A stretch of 64,000 bases of DNA from Lachnospiraceae bacterium. GTDB taxonomy: Bacteria; Bacillota; Clostridia; Lachnospirales; Lachnospiraceae. The translations under genes and the position numbers were made by a program. Positions within the stretch are counted from its first letter, which is position 1; every line of letters begins with the position of its first letter. Shown piece after piece: positions 44,744-53,976 of this stretch. The stretch is from the NCBI GenBank assembly GCA_017558145.1, contig JAFYWF010000100.1, positions 62,001 to 126,000 on the forward strand, given 5' to 3'. The notes under the pieces were generated by a model. It was not told the origin of the DNA. It searched no databases and saw only the letters and a program-made list of their open reading frames with translations.

Positions 44744-45874
44744 CTACTTAAAAAAACCACGCACAATGTTTATGATATGCTGCATATCTTCCGGTGTGTT
44801 TTTAATATCACTAGGAAGACAAAGTCCACGATTGAAGATATCCTCTCCTACGCTTACTTCACCATCCACTGCCGAAATAAAATCATAGCCTTCAAACACC
44901 GGCTGTAAATGCATTGGTTTCCAAATGGGTCTGGATTCGATATTTTCTGCTTCCAATGCATCCATAATCTGATTTGGAGTTACATCACAACCTTCAGACA
45001 ATGTCATACAGGATAACCAACAGTTGGCATCCCCATCCGGATTCAAGGGATTCATGGTAATCTCTTCGATATCTGCAAAAGCATTTTTATATTCTTCATA
45101 AATCTTTTTCTTAATAGCTTTATGTTCTTCTAAGTGAAGCATCTGTCCACGGGCAATTCCTGCTACAATATTAGACATACGATAATTATATCCAATATGA
45201 GAATGCTGATAATGTCTTGCCGCATCTCTTGCCTGGGTAGATAAGAATCTCGCTTTTGCAATCCCTTCTTCATCATCAGACACCAGCATACCACCACCAG
45301 AAGAAGTAATGATCTTATTTCCATTAAAAGAGAAAATACCATACTTACCAAAGGTTCCTGTCTGTTTTCCTTTATAAGTTGCACTCATGGATTCTGCTGC
45401 ATCCTCGATCAATGGGACATTGTGTTTTTCACAAATCGCTATTAATTCATCCAATTTTGCCGGTGTTCCGTAAAGATGAACACAAACTACAGCTTTTGCA
45501 TTTGGATATTTTTTAAAAGCTTTTTCTAACGCTGCTGGGTCCATATTCCAAGTATCTCGTTCACTGTCAATAAAAACAGGAATGGATTTTTCATAACAGA
45601 TTGGATTACAGGTGGCAGAAAAGGTTAAATCGGAAACAAATACAATATCTCCCTCCTTGATACCTGCTAATTTCAATGCCATATGAATGGCTGCGGTTCC
45701 TGCACTTAAGGCTGCTGCTGTTTTACAACCTACGTATGATGCTACTTCTTTTTCTAATTCATTTACATTTGGGCCTAATGGTGCTACCCAATTAGTATCA
45801 AAAGCTTCCTGTATAAACTCAAGTTCCTCACCATGCATGGTTGGACAGGAAAGATAGATTCTCTTTTTTTCCAT
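44744..45874 (-). CDS. DegT/DnrJ/EryC1 aminotransferase, PglE-like
   Basis: 376 residues. Fold-type I sugar aminotransferase: LSAGTAAIHMALKL (PLP phosphate loop), DLTFSATCNPICYE, LIEDAAESMSATYKGK, and the PLP lysine in FSFNGNKIITSSGGG (Lys187). IYLSCPTMHGEELEFIQEAF at the start is characteristic of the PglE/WlaG-type C4 aminotransferases. It would aminate the 4-keto-6-deoxy sugar made by the PglF-like dehydratase next to it, giving a UDP-4-amino-trideoxyhexose. SD GGAG seven bases before ATG; a terminator-like hairpin lies upstream. Confidence 0.9.
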   Translation of the reverse strand: MEKKRIYLSCPTMHGEELEFIQEAFDTNWVAPLGPNVNELEKEVASYVGCKTAAALSAGTAAIHMALKLAGIKEGDIVFVSDLTFSATCNPICYEKSIPVFIDSERDTWNMDPAALEKAFKKYPNAKAVVCVHLYGTPAKLDELIAICEKHNVPLIEDAAESMSATYKGKQTGTFGKYGIFSFNGNKIITSSGGGMLVSDDEEGIAKARFLSTQARDAARHYQHSHIGYNYRMSNIVAGIARGQMLHLEEHKAIKKKIYEEYKNAFADIEEITMNPLNPDGDANCWLSCMTLSEGCDVTPNQIMDALEAENIESRPIWKPMHLQPVFEGYDFISAVDGEVSVGEDIFNRGLCLPSDIKNTPEDMQHIINIVRGFFK

Positions 45875-45900
45875 CGTTATGCTCCATTCTATCTTTTATT

Positions 45901-45940
45901 TTTAAAAACACAAATTAGGAGTTCGCAAAAACTCCTATTT
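45901..45940 (-). terminator. Terminator-like hairpin between PglF- and PglE-like genes
   Basis: TAGGAGTT (45916-45923) and AACTCCTA (45930-45937) form a perfect 8-base stem with a 6-base loop. On the minus strand it is followed by ATTTGTGTTTTTAAA, a U-rich run. It lies between two genes that belong to one pathway, so it may be a partial terminator/attenuator lowering downstream expression. Confidence 0.6.
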
Positions 45941-45958
45941 TGAATCATTATAACATTA

Positions 45959-47836
45959 TTATGCTTTCTTTACATCATCTTTTATCTGATATGTGGGAAC
46001 AATCTCCTTAATCAGATGACGAATATCTGCACTTTCATTTTTTGATTCTTCTTTCAGTTCTTTTAACTGACGGAAAAATTCCATTTCATCTATTTCAATC
46101 GGTTTTCCGATATGAATCATTTTATTTGCAGTATCTTGTAAACCTTCTTCATCCATCAAAAGCTCTTCGTAAAGTTTTTCACCGGGACGAAGGCCGGTAA
46201 ACTCAATCTGAATATCTTCATCCACCTTGTATCCTGACAAACGGATCAGGTTTTTTGCCAAATCCAAAATTCTTACCGGTTCTCCCATATCTAAGACAAA
46301 GATTTCTCCCCCCTTAGCATAGGCTCCTGCTTGCAGTACCAAGGATACCGCTTCCGGAATGGTCATAAAGTAACGAATAATATCGGGGTGAGTAACCGTT
46401 ACCGGTCCCCCCTGAGCAATTTGCTTTTTAAATAACGGAATTACACTTCCATTGCTTCCTAATACATTTCCAAAACGTACCGCTACAAACTCTGTATCAT
46501 AATGACGGTTAAAGGTTTGGATAATCATCTCACAAATTCGTTTGCTGGCTCCCATAATGTTCGTCGGATTTACCGCCTTATCCGTACTGATCATAACAAA
46601 CTTCTCAGTTCCGTAATAGGCTGCTGCCTGTGCAGTTTTCCAAGTACCGAAAACATTATTTTTTACTGCCTCATTAGGGCTGGTTTCCATCAATGGAACA
46701 TGCTTATGTGCCGCCGCATGATATACAATCTGCGGATGATAGGTTTCAAAAATACTGTTCATACGATTGGTATTTCTAACAGAAGCAATTAATACCACAA
46801 GATTCAAATCAGGATGTTTATACTGCAATTCCTGCTGTACATCATAGGCATTATTTTCATAAATATCTACTAAAATCAGCTGTTTGGGTTTATGCTGGGC
46901 AATCTGACGACAAAGCTCGCTACCGATAGAGCCACCGCCACCGGTTACCATAACTACTTTTCCACTTACATATCCCAAAATAGAATCTAAGTCTACGCGA
47001 ATCGGCTCACGACCTAATAAGTCTTCTACTTCTACTTCTCTTAACTGACTAACATTCACTTCTCCATTTACCAACTGGTAAATGCCCGGCAAAGAACGAA
47101 GCTTACATTCTGTTTCTTTACAAATATCTAAGATTTCACTAATTACTTTTTTCGATGCGGAAGGAATGGCTACAAAGATTTCATCTACGCCATACACATC
47201 TACACATTCTAAAATCTTTTCTCTTCCACCGGCTACACGAACGCCCTGAATATAACTTCCCCATTTTTTCGGATCGTCATCAATAATACAGGCAATGCTC
47301 ATGGTAGAAAAATTACTATTTACAATTTCTTTAATGATAGAATTTCCTGCATCTCCGGCTCCAATAATCATAACACGAATGGTGTTCTTCTTATTTTGTT
47401 TCTTATGTTTGAAACTTCTCATAAAACGATAAGAAAATCTACTGGCAAAAATAAAGGACACCAACAAAAAGCAATACATAAAGTAATAACTGTTTGGTAC
47501 TGCTCTGGATTCTACTTTTACTGCAAACAATCCCACGCCATTAACTGCCGAGGAAACAAAACAGGCTACAATAATATTTTGCAGTTCACTTTCTCCCGCA
47601 AATGCCCACAAACTGTGATACAAACGAAAGATATAAAATATAATAATCGTAAAAATAATGTTAAAAGGCATGAAACGAACAATGGTTTCCAAAAAGTAAT
47701 CCGGAATCATTCCATATTCGAATTCATAACGCATGGAAATCGCAAAAAAACTTGCTGCCAATACGCTAGCCACATCATAAATTACAAAGCTGATTCTTCG
47801 AAAAATCAGCTGGTAATTAAAGTTTTTGTTTTTCAT
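45959..47836 (-). CDS. PglF/CapD-like nucleotide-sugar 4,6-dehydratase (membrane-anchored)
   Basis: 625 residues. Four N-terminal membrane helices (about 12-135), a first Rossmann region with VMIIGAGDAGNSIIKEI (155-171), and the SDR dehydratase with TGGGGSIGSELCRQ (298-311), STDKAVNPTNIMGASKR and FGNVLGSNGSVIPLF. Typical length for PglF/WbpM/FlaA1-long form. It converts UDP-GlcNAc to the 4-keto-6-deoxy sugar, the first step to bacillosamine-type or QuiNAc/FucNAc-type sugars. The next two genes encode PglE- and PglC-like enzymes, so a bacillosamine-like start sugar is the best reading. Confidence 0.93.
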   Translation of the reverse strand: MKNKNFNYQLIFRRISFVIYDVASVLAASFFAISMRYEFEYGMIPDYFLETIVRFMPFNIIFTIIIFYIFRLYHSLWAFAGESELQNIIVACFVSSAVNGVGLFAVKVESRAVPNSYYFMYCFLLVSFIFASRFSYRFMRSFKHKKQNKKNTIRVMIIGAGDAGNSIIKEIVNSNFSTMSIACIIDDDPKKWGSYIQGVRVAGGREKILECVDVYGVDEIFVAIPSASKKVISEILDICKETECKLRSLPGIYQLVNGEVNVSQLREVEVEDLLGREPIRVDLDSILGYVSGKVVMVTGGGGSIGSELCRQIAQHKPKQLILVDIYENNAYDVQQELQYKHPDLNLVVLIASVRNTNRMNSIFETYHPQIVYHAAAHKHVPLMETSPNEAVKNNVFGTWKTAQAAAYYGTEKFVMISTDKAVNPTNIMGASKRICEMIIQTFNRHYDTEFVAVRFGNVLGSNGSVIPLFKKQIAQGGPVTVTHPDIIRYFMTIPEAVSLVLQAGAYAKGGEIFVLDMGEPVRILDLAKNLIRLSGYKVDEDIQIEFTGLRPGEKLYEELLMDEEGLQDTANKMIHIGKPIEIDEMEFFRQLKELKEESKNESADIRHLIKEIVPTYQIKDDVKKA

Positions 47837-47872
47837 TCTAAATCTCCAACCCAGGATTCCATTGCTGTCAAT

Positions 47873-50359
47873 TTATTTTTGTTTTTCTTTTCCCGTTTGA
47901 AACAACAATGGTGTCACTACTACTAAAATAGCGATACCAAAGAAATTATTAATCTGGAAAATCCATTCCACCAGACCGGCAATAGCAAATCCTATGATAA
48001 TTGCAACTGTTAATGTTAAATAAGAATCTTCTCTCTTTTCCTTGCTATAGCGAATCATAGCTACAAAAAAGCTCACAACTCCTAAAATAACAAAAACTGC
48101 TCCCGTAATCAAGCCATTATCGTGAATCATTTGCAAATAAGTATTATGTGCATGTACCGCAATACTTCCATCCGGAAGAGGAACTCCCATATCTTCATGA
48201 CCATTCATATTCCAATGTTCAATATAACAGGTGAAAATTTCAAAGCGGCCATTGGAAATATCTTCTTCCTCATAGCTTTCTGCTTCACTGGCTACCATAT
48301 AAGAATCATCCCGTATATAGATTGGATTGCTTCTATCTTCCCACTTCTGAAGCTCGTGTTTCACATTTTCTTCCATTTTAGACAAAGAAATATTCCCGGT
48401 ATCCAAACCGAATAATTTATTTCCTAACACTTTCATAAATGCCGTAATATCAATATACAATTCAGAATCTGTCGGATCTCCTTTTTCTACCACATATTCC
48501 CAAATCTCGATTTCCGAATACATTGGATCATTTACCATAGCAGGAACGATTCTCTGTGCCGTAAATACCATCGGAAAAGCCAGTACACTAGCTCCTATCA
48601 TTAATCCGGCACTAACCAGAATACTTTGGATTTTCTTCTTGTTCCATGCCAAACTCATCCACACCAACATAAAAATCTGCATCACAAATGCGGATAAATA
48701 ACCGGTTCTGGAAAGCGTCATGAACAAGTAAGCATTGGCAATTCCTAATAAGCTTAATTCCTTCCAGCAATCTATCCATCGTTTTGTCTTACTATATTGT
48801 ATAAACAAACGTACTACAATAGCTGCTATCACAAATGCCAGATAATAACCGGTCATGGTTACCGTATGAAATCCTAACCCAAAACGATTGTGTCGAAAAC
48901 GAAGATATGGTCGATGCAACAGACAATATCCAACCATATAAATAAAGTTGAAAATAATACCATTACAAAATACATGTAACAGTTCATTTCGTCGCTCCCA
49001 GCGCCACATACAGTAATAGAATATAGCAAACATCACAGCCATTAAGACAATCCATTCTCTGCCATTTCTATAAACCAACATCAGAATCATCCAGGCCGCT
49101 ATCAAGGCTGCATAAGGATAACACAATTTTGCCGTAACCTTCTCTTTTTTACGCAACATTCTGATGATCGATAATATAATCTGTATCCCCACAAAAACAC
49201 CAAAGATAATAACCAACGATTGGAGCTTATATAACTCTTCTTTTTCATTCACTCCCAAATAGGGTTTTATATACTCTTCTCTCCAAAAATAGGCTGCTGC
49301 TACATATACCAGATTATAGAGTTTCCATAGATACTCTCTACCAAAGGTGCATAATAACATCACACAAAACCATGTTAACATTTTACAGGAAGCATACATA
49401 TGGTGAATATCATAAAGACCATTTAAATATTGATAACAAGACCAAAGTACTCCTGCAAAGGAAACTGACATTACCCACAATGGCCAATCCTTCTTCACCG
49501 TTTCTAAGGAAAGCAAAGGCTCCATACCTTTTCGCTTATAATTAATACCAAGAAGTAACACTGCTGCCGCAATGGCAATTCCTATATAATAAAAACCATA
49601 ATTTAAGGCTCCAAAACCAAAGCTTTTCTTTGGAAATACCATAAATAATAACACCAGTGTAACAACTGCCACCACAGGATTTGCGATAATTTGAATCAGC
49701 TGTTGTACTGTAATTTCTTTATTTTTTTTAGAATCCTGTTTGTCGAAGAGTCGATCCACAAAGATACAGCCTGCTTTTGCAATAATTGCCAAAAATGCTC
49801 CGAAAATCAGTATCATCCACCATGCAAAATTTTCTGTATAGTGATAACGAATGATCAAATTAATTCCCGGCATTTCTTCTCCACCATAGAGAAGCGTTCC
49901 ATTGGCAACAGATTCGCTTGTTGCGGTATCTTCATAATATAATTCCAAATCAGTAGTCAAACCTTCTACCGTATAATAGTAAGCCCAACCCTCTTCTACT
50001 TCCATTTCAATCTTAATCTTTAGGAATCCCGGAAATTCTGTCTCCGGATCTACATTCACAAAAGTTTCCCACAGCTGTTTATAATCACCGTCATAGACAC
50101 GGAAGGTGATAATTTCTCCTGCCATATCATTGTTAATGTAGAGTTCTACTGCATCCAGGTAGTTTCCTTCTGCCACAAACATCTGGGTCCCATTGTTTTC
50201 GACGCTGATAGGATCAGATACTTGCAGAATTTTTTCACAGCTCTTGGAAACTTCTGTTTTATGAATGATATTTGTAGGCCAAATCATTAGAAAAACCAGC
50301 AATGCAAGTCCTACAATACTATATTTAATTCCTTCACTGATTTTTATCTTTTGATTCAT
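47873..50359 (-). CDS. Large Wzy/O-antigen ligase-family protein with N-terminal ectodomain
   Basis: 828 residues. Helix 1 (about 14-31) is followed by an extracytoplasmic beta-rich domain (about 35-172; EGNYLDAVELYINNDMAG, WAYYYTVEGL), then about 12 helices. LSRTGYLSAFVMQIFM and, after a large loop, VHAHNTYLQMIHDNGLITG match the O-antigen ligase/polymerase superfamily. Most Wzy proteins are 400-500 residues, so the ectodomain and a long inner loop are extra. It could polymerise repeats or ligate the glycan to an outside acceptor. SD GAGGCGAAAG before ATG. It is the second polymerase-like gene. Confidence 0.83.
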   Translation of the reverse strand: MNQKIKISEGIKYSIVGLALLVFLMIWPTNIIHKTEVSKSCEKILQVSDPISVENNGTQMFVAEGNYLDAVELYINNDMAGEIITFRVYDGDYKQLWETFVNVDPETEFPGFLKIKIEMEVEEGWAYYYTVEGLTTDLELYYEDTATSESVANGTLLYGGEEMPGINLIIRYHYTENFAWWMILIFGAFLAIIAKAGCIFVDRLFDKQDSKKNKEITVQQLIQIIANPVVAVVTLVLLFMVFPKKSFGFGALNYGFYYIGIAIAAAVLLLGINYKRKGMEPLLSLETVKKDWPLWVMSVSFAGVLWSCYQYLNGLYDIHHMYASCKMLTWFCVMLLCTFGREYLWKLYNLVYVAAAYFWREEYIKPYLGVNEKEELYKLQSLVIIFGVFVGIQIILSIIRMLRKKEKVTAKLCYPYAALIAAWMILMLVYRNGREWIVLMAVMFAIFYYCMWRWERRNELLHVFCNGIIFNFIYMVGYCLLHRPYLRFRHNRFGLGFHTVTMTGYYLAFVIAAIVVRLFIQYSKTKRWIDCWKELSLLGIANAYLFMTLSRTGYLSAFVMQIFMLVWMSLAWNKKKIQSILVSAGLMIGASVLAFPMVFTAQRIVPAMVNDPMYSEIEIWEYVVEKGDPTDSELYIDITAFMKVLGNKLFGLDTGNISLSKMEENVKHELQKWEDRSNPIYIRDDSYMVASEAESYEEEDISNGRFEIFTCYIEHWNMNGHEDMGVPLPDGSIAVHAHNTYLQMIHDNGLITGAVFVILGVVSFFVAMIRYSKEKREDSYLTLTVAIIIGFAIAGLVEWIFQINNFFGIAILVVVTPLLFQTGKEKQK

Positions 50360-50487
50360 CTTTCGCCTCTCATTTTTACTATTTAAATCTTCTTCTTTTT
50401 TCTCTATATCAAATTATTTGTTATTTTTACTTGTCTATGTTCACATCATGTTTTTAAGATTGTTTTTCATTATCTCATGATGCATCA

Positions 50488-52290
50488 TCATTTGGTTTCT
50501 ACTAACGCCACAGGCATTACAAACCATAAAATCAACACATACCTTACCAAGTAAGTAGGTCCCAAAATAGCTGTTGCCCATAACAACGCTACTCCGGCAA
50601 AGCCCAGCACCTGATTCCATTTTCCTTTTTGTATAAAACATACAAAACAAAATACAAATACCCAGAACAAAAATCCAGGAGAAAACAGCATGGATACTCC
50701 CGGTACCTTCTGCTGATATAATTCCAAGGAAATTCTACGATATTGTTCTTCTAACCACGGAAATTTACTCTCTCTTGTTCCCGGATATTCTGTTTCAAAT
50801 CCAAAATACGAGCTATCCCGGTAAGTAAATGTGTGAACCGCATTACCTCCATACACGTTAATGACAGCGTCAGGATACCAATACCCATAAGATGTCATAA
50901 GCCATGCATTAAGATAAATCATCGGCTTTCGCAAGCCTATCTTTGCCCATAATTGTAAGTATTTTCCTCTATTTGCATTAAAGGCTACATTATTAAATTT
51001 ACTTTTTACCAAATCAGAAATTCTGGCATTATACAAATGCAAATCTTCCTGTGGAATGATTTCATATAAAATCTCTTTTTCTTCTTCGCTGTAGGTATCA
51101 GGACTATAGTGATAGGTGCGCACCATCTGCTGGATTGGTACCGTCATAATTTCCTGACTTTCAGAATCGTCTGCATTGGTTGCAAGGGTTAACACTTTGG
51201 AACTTCCCAGGAAAAGCAGCACAGACACTGTCATGAGAATAACTATTTTTATAATTTCTTTTTTATCTTTTTTTAGGAAAAGACTAATGATGACAATTAT
51301 AGGAATCCACACCACATAAGCATACATTCCATTATTTCGAAACAGCATCATAATCACTGCTGCCACAATGCTTACAACGATATTTCCTCTGTTTTGTAAA
51401 AATCCTGCAGTATTCTCCAACAGCTGCAGCATTTTAATCACTACCAAAAGAAATGCCGCAGTAAAAATACCATCTTTTGCGGAGCAAACGGCATACATAG
51501 GAATTACGGGAAACAGACCGTAGAACAATACCGTTCCCCAAGTGATATATTTACAATTGATTTTTTTCTTAACAAAACATACAGTATAGCTAAAGACACC
51601 GGAAAGAAGAATCATCTGACATATGGTATACATAGCAATTCCTATGTTGTAGGAATCAAAAAACTTATTTCCGGCACATACCATACCTCCCAGTAATAAT
51701 ACATGGGCTAGAGGATGGTGCGTGGTAAAGGTTCTGGTTGCCACCTGCACATATTCATCTGTGGCATCGTACACAAAGGCTCCCGGATAAAACGCTAAAA
51801 ACACCGGAATCCAACATAAGAAAATCAGGAACCAATATCGTAAAAACTCTTTTCTATTGTTAAAATCTGCTTTTTCTCCTTGTGTCGGCTGACACTTCTT
51901 CCAAAACTTTTCTAATCTTTTCCAAGCATAACAAACGAAAGGTGCAAAATACAGAGTCAAAATCAGAATATAGATCCAATTTTTCATCTCTCCTACATTG
52001 AAATTTTCCACCGTCTCTAAGGATTTCCCTAGTACCAAGGCAAAAGAAAGAGCCAAGCTATATAAAAAACCTGCTACTACTTCTCTTTTTTTTGAACCTT
52101 CAAAAGATCTTGCAACCCTTTCAAAAACGATTGCACTTAACACACTTATCCAAATTCCAAAAAAACTATTGGTAACTGCCACATAACTTTTTTCTGCCTC
52201 CGGTACAATGCCAAGAGTTTGAAATAAGGCAATCACACCAAGAATACCAAGGCAAATTCGCACCGGCTTCTTATTGATTTTTTGTATCAT
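50488..52290 (-). CDS. Polytopic membrane protein, DUF6020-like, GT-C-like
   Basis: 600 residues from ATG at 52288-52290 (GAGGA eight bases upstream), overlapping the end of the GtrB-type gene by 20 bases. About 11-13 helices. The key loop is FYPGAFVYDATDEYVQVATRTF (about 167-188) with T-T-H-H-P-L-A-H just after, the pattern of DUF6020 and related GT-C-like proteins; then CSAKDGIFTAAFLL. The overlap with a polyprenyl-phosphate sugar synthase suggests it uses that lipid-linked sugar as donor, as the third component of a Gtr-type system. The 128-bp gap downstream (50360-50487) is AT-rich with only a short palindrome. Confidence 0.72.
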   Translation of the reverse strand: MIQKINKKPVRICLGILGVIALFQTLGIVPEAEKSYVAVTNSFFGIWISVLSAIVFERVARSFEGSKKREVVAGFLYSLALSFALVLGKSLETVENFNVGEMKNWIYILILTLYFAPFVCYAWKRLEKFWKKCQPTQGEKADFNNRKEFLRYWFLIFLCWIPVFLAFYPGAFVYDATDEYVQVATRTFTTHHPLAHVLLLGGMVCAGNKFFDSYNIGIAMYTICQMILLSGVFSYTVCFVKKKINCKYITWGTVLFYGLFPVIPMYAVCSAKDGIFTAAFLLVVIKMLQLLENTAGFLQNRGNIVVSIVAAVIMMLFRNNGMYAYVVWIPIIVIISLFLKKDKKEIIKIVILMTVSVLLFLGSSKVLTLATNADDSESQEIMTVPIQQMVRTYHYSPDTYSEEEKEILYEIIPQEDLHLYNARISDLVKSKFNNVAFNANRGKYLQLWAKIGLRKPMIYLNAWLMTSYGYWYPDAVINVYGGNAVHTFTYRDSSYFGFETEYPGTRESKFPWLEEQYRRISLELYQQKVPGVSMLFSPGFLFWVFVFCFVCFIQKGKWNQVLGFAGVALLWATAILGPTYLVRYVLILWFVMPVALVETK

Positions 52291-53233
52291 TCTTATCTTC
52301 CTCAGAAATTGCAATTAAATCTCTCACCACGTATTGCGGTGCACTGTTCATACAAATATACATTCTTCCAATGTATTCCCCAATTAACCCTAACATTAAC
52401 ATCATAACGCCACCGATAAACATCAGGGCAGACATCATAGCACTAAATCCTACCGGCACAAATGGATTCACAAATTTTTTTATAATTGTATAAATGCCAT
52501 AAATAAATCCAACAATAGCAAAAGTACTTCCACCTATGGTAGCAATACGTAGTGGTTTGGTACTAAAAGCCGTAAAACCATTAAACCAAAGACCCAAAAG
52601 CTTTCCTAAGGTATAGCCGGATTGTCCCACTTCTCTTTCCCTGTGATTGACCGGTACATTAGAAATCTTCTTTGTGGTACGAAGCACCAATCCAATGACA
52701 TAGGGAAAAGCATTTTCATATTTTAACATTTCATTTACTACAAATCTCCTTGCAGCAAAATAACTGGATACATATAATTCCTTGGGTTTTCCCAACAAAA
52801 ATTGTGCCATCAACTCATTGACCCAGCTTCCAAAGTTACGAAACAAAGAATGTTGCTTGTGAGCATAACTGGCGTATACCACATCATCCCCAGCTTCTAT
52901 TTTTTCTAATATTTTTCCTACTTCATTGGCCGGAGTTTGGCCATCGTCATCCAAGCACACCATAATATCGCCGGTTACCTGATGAAAGCCTGCCATCAAA
53001 GCACCATGCTGACCAAAATTTCTTGCCAGATTCACACCGCATATATTGGAATTTTCCTTACACAAACTTTCAATCACCTCAAAAGTATTGTCCGGGGAAC
53101 AGTCATTCACCAAAATCACCTCATAGTAATACTTGGGTAATTGCTCCATGGTTTCTTTGATTTCCCCAATAACTCCACCAATCGTCTTGGATGAGTTGTA
53201 GCAAGGAATTACAAAACTAATTTTCTTTTTCAT
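52271..53233 (-). CDS. GtrB/ArnC-type polyprenyl-phosphate glycosyltransferase (GT2)
   Basis: 320 residues. Cytosolic GT2 domain (about 1-230): ISFVIPCYNSSKTIGGVI, LVNDCSPDNTFEVI, NLARNFGQHGALMAGF, and VCLDDDGQTPANEV (metal site). Two C-terminal helices (about 232-255 and 268-290) with a juxtamembrane region ending EYIGRMYICMNSAPQYVV, the standard GtrB/DPMS shape. It makes undecaprenyl-phosphate-linked hexose for transfer outside the cell. GtrA lies about 7 kb upstream at 59.9 kb. Hexose identity unknown. A small hairpin (53248-53262) sits just before its ribosome site. Confidence 0.92.
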   Translation of the reverse strand: MKKKISFVIPCYNSSKTIGGVIGEIKETMEQLPKYYYEVILVNDCSPDNTFEVIESLCKENSNICGVNLARNFGQHGALMAGFHQVTGDIMVCLDDDGQTPANEVGKILEKIEAGDDVVYASYAHKQHSLFRNFGSWVNELMAQFLLGKPKELYVSSYFAARRFVVNEMLKYENAFPYVIGLVLRTTKKISNVPVNHREREVGQSGYTLGKLLGLWFNGFTAFSTKPLRIATIGGSTFAIVGFIYGIYTIIKKFVNPFVPVGFSAMMSALMFIGGVMMLMLGLIGEYIGRMYICMNSAPQYVVRDLIAISEEDKNDTKNQ

Positions 53234-53318
53234 GTTACATCCTTTACAACGATTTCATCGTTATTTTATCATCTATTTTTATGACTTATTTATATCTATT
53301 TGTTTCTTTCCTAATTCG

Positions 53319-53864
53319 TTACTGTTCTTTTGGGTTAATTTTCCCTAAAAATACAATATCTCGGTACTCTCCATTAATATATTCTTCGTCTTTAAAATGT
53401 CCTTCCTTTTCAAATCCACATTTTAAAAAACTCATAACAGAAGGCAAATTATCCGCGAAAGCACGGGCGCTGACTTTGTGCAGCTTCAATTCTTCAAAGG
53501 CAAATTGCAACGTTAATTCTAACACTTCTTTTCCCAGACCTTTGCCCCTTTCTTCCACTTCTCCTAGGAACACACCATATTCTGCTTTTCTGACGTACGC
53601 ATCATAATCTCTTAAGTAGGTGCAACCGATAGGCTGTTCATCCTCATTTCTACATACTATAAATTGAAATCCTTTCCCTGAGAAAATTTGATTTTCCAAC
53701 CACTGTTTATGTCCCTCTTGGGTAAAAGGTTTTTGATAAATAAAATAAGGTCTTACAGCTTCACTGTTGCGCCACCGTAAAATAAGTTCTGTATCTTCTT
53801 TGGAATCGCTTATAGGCCGTAGATAGACTCTCGGTCCAATAATTCTTAAATTTGCCTTCTTCAT
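53319..53864 (-). CDS. GNAT acetyltransferase, PseH/RimJ-like
   Basis: 181 residues from ATG at 53862-53864 (AAGGAT six bases upstream; a GTG 12 codons earlier lacks an SD). GNAT features: VYLRPISDSKEDTELILRWRN, RPYFIYQKPFTQEGHKQWL, QPIGCTYLRDYD, and the acetyl-CoA loop EERGKGLGKEVLELTL, then SFLKCGFEKEGHFKDEEYING. The RWRN/H..W layout is that of PseH and other nucleotide-amino-sugar N-acetyltransferases. Close to the WecE gene, it may acetylate the 4-amino group of dTDP-Fuc4N or of the PglE product. Ribosomal-protein acetylation is a less likely alternative. Confidence 0.82.
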   Translation of the reverse strand: MKKANLRIIGPRVYLRPISDSKEDTELILRWRNSEAVRPYFIYQKPFTQEGHKQWLENQIFSGKGFQFIVCRNEDEQPIGCTYLRDYDAYVRKAEYGVFLGEVEERGKGLGKEVLELTLQFAFEELKLHKVSARAFADNLPSVMSFLKCGFEKEGHFKDEEYINGEYRDIVFLGKINPKEQ

Positions 53865-53976
53865 GCAGATATCCTTCCCAAAGTATAATTCATGTTTCAC
53901 ACTAATGTTTTAACACTGGTTTCCCTGATTTTATTTTTTTATTCAAATCATCGTAACCATAACATTCTCATCACTT

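Noticed and set aside
47396..47926. 176-codon plus-strand open frame
   Set aside because: Fully antisense to the PglF-like gene start and the polymerase end; His/Lys/Asn-rich mirror composition, no SD.
50477..50488. Palindrome ATGATGCATCAT next to the DUF6020-like stop
   Set aside because: Short, AT-rich and single; no partner site or promoter nearby, likely chance.
50441..50650. 69-codon minus-strand frame running past the end of the DUF6020-like gene
   Set aside because: Out of frame with the real gene and overlapping its C-terminus; no ribosome site.
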